A DNA stretch of 64,000 bases from Thunnus maccoyii (lineage: Eukaryota; Chordata; Actinopteri; Scombriformes; Scombridae): contig NC_056552.1 of assembly GCF_910596095.1 (NCBI RefSeq), positions 18,982,611 to 19,046,610 of the forward strand. Reading direction: 5' to 3'. Each line of letters begins with the position of its first letter. Within the stretch, counting starts at the first letter, position 1. A program made the translations under genes and the position numbers. Below, piece by piece: positions 58,615-64,000 of this stretch. The notes beneath the pieces were generated by a model. It worked only from the letters and a program-made list of their open reading frames with translations. It was not told the DNA's origin and made no database searches.

Positions 58615-61600
58615 TCAGTCCTGCATGAGTTTGCGTTTGACAGTTGAACTCTCAGATGAGAGTTGTATAAAAAGAGCCCCAGCAGCAGTTCGTGCCCTCA
58701 GCTCATACATGTCGTAGTCATGAGCCCACTCCACGTTTCCCCAGCGCTGAATCTGTGAAGGAGAAAAAGAAAACATATTAGAGGAATAAACAGAGAATAC
58801 CATAACTATCCACAGAAAGAGCAGCAGATCTAACATGTTGTTCATAAGTGAGGGCACTACATGCAGCAGTAAAGGAATACATTACACACATTTTACTTAT
58901 GTCATTACTGATGATAAAAAAGCAAGGTCAGGGCTCAGAAGAGCAGTCAGCCTCCACACTGCATTGTACATTGTGTGCTGCCAGGTTAGATTTCATGGGA
59001 AATACTATGAGAACAGAAGAGGGTGCTGTTCCTCCAGAGCGAATAAAGCAAACTTTTTTGAGTGTCTGGCAAATACAGATGGGGGACAGAGTAACAGTAA
59101 AAACACTTCCAATATGTTTTTTTTTCTGCTCTTCATTAAAACTATTAAAACACTGACTGAAAGAATCCTTTTGCACGAGACGTACTGGGATTTATGGGAA
59201 ATGTTGTTAAAAAAAAAAAAAAAACACAAGCAGTAACAACAACAGTGTCACAGTCACCAAGGTCTCAAAAATTGGACAATTATACAAAAAGTTGATGGCA
59301 AAACCATTCTGCCACTCTCCTACCTGGTATTCCTCCTCCAGTCTGGAGAGCAGCACAGCCTGCTCCACACTCAGATGTCTGTCAATCATCCCAAACGACA
59401 GCACAACAGACTTGAGCTGGGTGATCACATACTCCAGCCCTGCACAGGAGAAAGCATGTTACAGCATATCTACTATTACAGCCAATTACAATACTATTTA
59501 CGCAAGTTATAAGATTGAACATCACTGCTATTACTCTTACTACTCTCCTGTCTGTTTCCTTACCACACAACCTAAACAAAAACTCTTCTATGCATATAAT
59601 CCTGTCATCAATATTTTGCCAAATTGATACATGTATACCATATCTAAAAATATGGCCTATTTTAATTGTTAAAAGTGCTCATTTGGGATAAGTTTACAAA
59701 TGTTTTACCTGTCATGGACCAGAAGTTGTATGACTTCAGGTGTTGCCGGAACGTGTCTTTGGTTGCCTCTGGGATCTCAGGACCCAAAATACTGGACGAG
59801 GAGCCAATAGTAACATTATATCTGCAATTAAGTTGTGAGAAATAAAGAGAATTAGGAAAGAGCTTAGTACAGAAACGTGATTTACAAGTGCTGCATCACC
59901 ATTTGGGGGGGCTTTAATGTCAGCCTATGACAACAACTAATGCAGCTGTTACCTGTTTTCAATCCAGCGCAGCACAGGGTCCCACTCATTCTTCTGTAGC
60001 TCAACCAAACCATAGGGCTCATCTACCCTGTAACTGCACCAAACATCAACACCATTAACATTTCTAGCAACAACTGCAAGTATGACTATATAACTAACAA
60101 CATGTGAAAAACATGTGAAGTCATCATGTTTGTTCCAAGGTAGAAACCTGTTTTTTCGTGCAATAATAAAGTCAAGGAAAAAATTATGACCCATGTAATG
60201 AGTCCATTTCATCCTTTTGTGTTGGATATTGTGTTAATCTGAGTCTTTGGCTGTCATTAAGGGCAATTATGTGTTAACAATGGTTATATTCACTTTTAAT
60301 CCCTATTACAGGTGTTTTGTTGGAAATTAGCTCTAGCTATACAGGCATGTACAGAATATTCAATATATTATTGTTGTATAGCAGCAATAAAGCCCCGTTT
60401 TCAAAAGGATTGATATGGATTAAGGTCATTAATATAAAAAAATATTGAATAAAGATCAATAAGTAACATACCAGACAGTGTCAGTCTCCAGGAACTTCAG
60501 AGCAGCATTGATCATTTGGTCCTTGTCACGCTGAGTGGGGTTGTCCAGAGCTGTGTTGCACAGGGTGGTCTGCAGGAAGAGTGTACCAACATTACTCAAA
60601 TCCTTCACTATTAGCATGAAGATAGAGGAAATTGTGACCAGAGCCTCAAGACAGAAGTTACTTAGCACAACAAATATTTCTTTTTATCTCAAACACATAC
60701 AATAAATCAGAGTTTCATATCCTTCTTGGACCCCTAGCCCAGTTTTTAGGTCCTACAATCCTCACAAGTCACAAGGCATACTATTATACATCTGTGAATA
60801 TAAATATTTCATATACATATTAATATATTTTAAACATTACTCATGTAATATAAAACACATTGTACTGTTTCAGAAATCTCTCAGGACCTCATCTACATAT
60901 CAAGAGACCCCAATTAAGGTCTGACTGCAAGGTGACAGTGTTTCCCCAGAAAATTTGTTAACATACTGTGGTAAGATCGTGACATCCTCTTGTTATCAGT
61001 GTAGTTACTCAATGACTGTTTAAAGAATCACCTGTCATTAAATACAAGGCATTTACTATGTGTGGAGCACCACTGCTTGTTCTCCCTGAAGCTTAATAAG
61101 TCTAATATTAAATTTCATAATAATGCAATGATTTCTTCTAACATTAGTGGAGACTATCTTTATTTCAGGCGAGGCAGGCATCTCAACTATAAAACTTTGA
61201 GGTAAACCTTAAAAGAGAAACTCCACTCAAACCGTACCAGGTGCATAGTGTAAAACTTGAGTGTGTCTCTTTGAGCATCCCACTCGGTTGCCACAGCGAT
61301 GGCCAGGGCTTCATTTGGCACTGTGAAGAGCTTCCCTCCAGGAGTTTTCAGTTTCCTTCGGTCTAGGTTTATCTCATATAAACCACCTATATAAAAACAT
61401 TTAAAAATGGAAAAAATATTAGGTGGAAGAATAACACAAGTATGGAGAAGGAACGACCGATTAATCCATGATTGCTACATCAGAAACATCAAATGTGGTT
61501 TTATTACCAAGACAGATCACTAGTTACATTGTGAGGAGCACTTTTATCCTTTGTCATGACTACGGAAATACATCTGACACCACAAATTAACCCAGTATTC

Positions 61601-61903
61601 TCAATCACAGAACTGCTTTCAATCGACCTATTACTAGTGATACCTACCTTCACCTTGGGATATACTGACATCTTGATAAAATTTCTTTCTTTCTGGAAAC
61701 AGCAGAAAACATCACATCAGTCAACACTTGGCACAGTTGGTCATACAAAATACTGCTGCAGAAGAAATGCTCAAACACAGGGGAGTTATCTTACCTGCTG
61801 TTGCTGTGGAGTATTTCAAAGAAAACTGACTTCTTGGGCACACTTTGCAGAGTGAAAGGGCATTTCCAAACCGACTCTGAAGTCTAACAAGGTTCCTAAA
61901 CAT
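58615..61903 (-). CDS. atpaf2: ATP synthase mitochondrial F1 complex assembly factor 2
   Basis: Mitochondrial matrix chaperone of the ATP12 family that protects the F1 alpha subunit during ATP synthase assembly. Coding exons from the start: 61795-61903, 61648-61692, 61238-61386, 60472-60569, 59953-60033, 59709-59821, 59324-59439, 58615-58752. All have GT/AG borders and consistent phases, giving 282 residues against 289 in human. Residues 1 to about 35 are basic and lack acidic residues (MFRNLVRLQSRFGNALSLCK), a typical mitochondrial presequence. The ATP12 core includes RKKFYQDVSI, LDRRKLKTPGGKLF, ATEWDAQ, TLCNTALDNP, RVDEPYGLVELQ, EWDPVLRWIE and the LEYVITQLKSVVLS helix. Trp87 in EWD corresponds to the Trp altered in the known human disease variant. 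It ends VKRKLMQD. It is head to head with gid4 and upstream of tom1l2 on the same strand. Confidence 0.97.
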
Positions 61904-62554
61904 AGCGGCAGTGATGGAAAGGTGATGTTTTGAAGAAAAGCTAGCTGAGAGGAGTCGGCAGGCTAGGCTATATGTTTCTGACTGTATTTCCTTAGTTAAT
62001 TAGATGCAGCATTTTCATACGAGTGGGTACTTTTCATATTAGCATCAACTTTCTTGTACTGCACTGGTTAAAGTCGCTATATTTCTACTTACTGCCGCAC
62101 ATTTCCTCCTCAGCTTTCATACAACAGCTCTTACGTTTAAAAGCACGCGTGTGACCTTCTTTGCTTGACAGGTAGCGTCGTAAGTACTTAAATGTTGGGA
62201 ATTGTAGTTTTATTAGTGCTTCCACACACCCTTACACAACAGGGAAAAAAACTACACCCAAAAATCCCATAAACCCTTCCGCCAATCGAACCAATGAGCG
62301 TTGAAGATCGTAGCCAGGTGAACTCGGCTGGCCAATGAGAGGGGAGGATGCTGCTGCCTGCAGCGCCGCGTCGAAGTCCACTCTACTTTTCTGGGAGCTC
62401 GGCGCCTGGTAAACTAAACTGTAGAGGAATCAGGAGGGATTTGGATGTAGGAGGACCGCTTTAGTTCTCCTCCGCCTCTTCGTAGACGCCGACAGAGTCC
62501 ATCGCTCAGACGGCCATTGACCGCGGTCGGTGCCCAGCCAGCGAAGCGGGAGCC
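61904..62554. promoter_or_regulatory. Bidirectional promoter between atpaf2 and gid4
   Basis: The two start codons are 651 bases apart on opposite strands. The gap holds CCAAT boxes (GCCAATCG at 62282, ACCAATGAG at 62290 and GGCCAATGAG at 62330) and TTGGGAATTGTAGT at 62195-62208, whose reverse complement ACTACAATTCCCAA resembles the ZNF143 site. The gid4-proximal 200 bases are GC- and CpG-rich. No TATA box was seen. Confidence 0.6.
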
Positions 62555-63192
62555 ATGCCTGTCCCCGCTGGATACCTCAGCGACTCCCGCGGCGCGGCCT
62601 TCGCATCCTCGGCCTCGCTTATCCCGCCGCCGCCGATAAACACACAGCAGCCCGGTGTTGTCACGTCGCTGCTGTACAGCGGGTCCAAGTTCAGGGGCCA
62701 CCAGAAGAGCAAAGGGAACTCTTATGACGTGGAGGTTGTTTTGCAGGTGGGGCTTTGAAACGGATATCTCACTGTCAGGGGCATTTGGTGATCTGTCAAA
62801 CGGGCGTTGTGATGATTGACAGCTGCAAAATCAATGAGTCCTGGCCTTTCGTTGAGTAACTAGCTTGGCTAGCTGTTGATGTAGCAGAGGCTGGGACTGT
62901 AACGTTACACTAGCAACCTCTGTAAACTACAAGCATACGTTTTTATTGAGTGTTATTATCAAAATGAGCTCTTTTGACTTCTGTATTTGTATTTTACAAA
63001 GCTGCATGTTTATGGCTGTTTTGTTTGAGAGGATATTGGAAATTGATATTTTCCATCATAAAATCATATGACACAATGAAACTGCCAATACAGAACTTAA
63101 TGTCAACCTTCTCTGTTGTTTTTCTTTTTAAGCATGTGACCATGGAAGATTCCTACTTGTGTGGCTACCTGAAAATAAAAGGACTGACAGAG
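62555..63192 (+). CDS. gid4: GID complex subunit 4 (CTLH E3 ligase substrate receptor), first two coding exons
   Basis: Gid4 recognises N-terminal Pro degrons and brings them to the GID/CTLH ubiquitin ligase. Coding exons 62555-62746 and 63133-63192, joined in phase 0 with GT/AG borders, encode [20 protein letters not shown], then [16 protein letters not shown] and [20 protein letters not shown], then a second exon [20 protein letters not shown]. The conserved segment from SLIPPPP onward matches vertebrate GID4 closely and starts the Gid4/Vid24 beta-barrel. Human GID4 has a longer, poorly conserved N-terminus. Here translation is taken from the ATG at 62555, which aligns with an internal Met-Pro of human. 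The gene runs off the right end; the rest of the barrel is missing from the window. Confidence 0.94.
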
Positions 63193-64000
63193 GTGAGAAG
63201 AGCAATCCCCTGTATTAAAACACAAACATAAATGATGTAAGCTCTGTGTCTGGCCACTGCACATTGTATTTGTGTCCTGTTAGTCTTGTGCAGTCTAGCT
63301 TCAGCCTTTCCATTTCTGTTTAACTGTTAGTATTGTAGTGTATGCCATGGTTAACTCTACTTAACCTACCACACACACCAACATGCAACACAAAGCTCAC
63401 AGAACATGGCAGAAAACCTTTTCTAAATCACATGCACTGGTATATTTAGCATGCATTTGACTGTGTGCCTCAATAACATGTCAACTTTTAAATGTGTGTC
63501 AGTAAGACTTTATTTCCACACTGCCTAGAATGACCACAATATGGTATGGAGAGTCACATGCCACTGTCTAGATAAAATCCATCACATGGTACTACGGGGC
63601 AGATGTTAAACTGTAATTCAATTGGAATTCTCAAGTGAGGCCGAATCGATTAGTCGATGGAGAGAAAATGAATTGGCAACTGTCATGTTTACCAAATAAT
63701 TGTTTTAGTCATTCTTTTTAAAAAAATGAAAGAAAATGTAACAAAAATGTGCTGCTTCCATCTTCTCAAGTGTGAGTTTTGGACTGTTGGTTGGATGAAA
63801 CAAGACATTTGAAGATGTCACGTTGGGCTGTGGGAAATTATAACAGGCAATTTTCACCACTGTCTGACACTTAAAGACAAAACAAAACAATTGGCACATT
63901 AATCTATAATGGAAATAATCTTTAGATGCAGCCCTGCTCTCCTTGACATCAGTAATTCTGTGAGAAATACTGTGTTATTTACATGTATTCTTATAGCAAA
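63193..64000 (+). other. gid4 intron, truncated by the window end
   Basis: Starts with GTGAGAAG after the second gid4 exon. No further exon is present. It contains the dispersed repeat at 63641-63937. Confidence 0.8.
63641..63937. repeat. Dispersed fish repeat with ATCGATTAG start
   Basis: Begins GAATCGATTAGTCGATGGAG, contains GACTGTTGGTTGGATGAAAC then AAGACATTTGAAGATGTCAC, and ends in an AATCTATAATGGAAATAATC then AGATGCAGCCCT. The start and end are roughly inverted relative to one another, and the family is very abundant in teleosts (from recollection). A decayed copy is at 3801-4086. It is in a gid4 intron. Confidence 0.6.

Overview
The window is vertebrate nuclear DNA, most likely from a percomorph-type teleost fish. 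The evidence is split genes with GT-AG introns, long (AC)n, (CTC)n and pyrimidine microsatellites, TTAA-flanked MITE-like elements typical of fish genomes, and exon translations that align by eye with vertebrate proteins. No bacterial, phage, CRISPR or operon-like content was seen. The species cannot be named from the sequence alone.

Layout. (1) 1-22115 holds no recognisable exon. It is best read as a large fam20c intron or upstream flank, filled with microsatellites and old repeats. (2) 22116-28612 (+) carries the last eight coding exons of fam20c, the secretory-pathway protein kinase, with a tRNA-Arg(CCT) gene inside one intron. Its 3' UTR runs to about 30.4 kb. (3) 30.4-36.0 kb is intergenic and holds two MITEs that abut at one TTAA. 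(4) 36018-38464 (+) is a complete three-exon foxl3, the forkhead gene tied in medaka to germ-cell sex fate. (5) 38.5-46.9 kb has no confident coding exon. Its right part is probably a long tom1l2 3' UTR and includes a striking inverted repeat. (6) 46895-57526 (-) is a complete 15-coding-exon tom1l2 (VHS-GAT endosomal adaptor). (7) 58615-61903 (-) is a complete 8-exon atpaf2 (mitochondrial F1-ATPase assembly factor). (8) 62555 to the end (+) is the 5' part of gid4 (substrate receptor of the CTLH/GID E3 ligase), head to head with atpaf2 across a compact CCAAT-rich promoter.

The genes are not a pathway. They are two conserved vertebrate gene neighbourhoods joined together: fam20c-foxl3 (human 7p22.3) and tom1l2-atpaf2-gid4 (human 17p11.2). 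DRC3, which lies between TOM1L2 and ATPAF2 in human, is not present in the 1.1 kb gap here. Exon boundaries were placed by hand from translation continuity, codon phase and splice dinucleotides. All reported junctions are phase-consistent.

The points most worth a second look are: tom1l2 intron 7, a GC-AG intron whose acceptor tract is a long (TG)n repeat in front of a frame-breaking exon; the inverted repeat at 42.4-42.6 kb; an eh1-like corepressor motif in foxl3 and an open in-frame extension upstream of its start; the head-to-head atpaf2/gid4 promoter with a ZNF143-like motif; and the two abutting TTAA MITEs. No unambiguous novel system was found.
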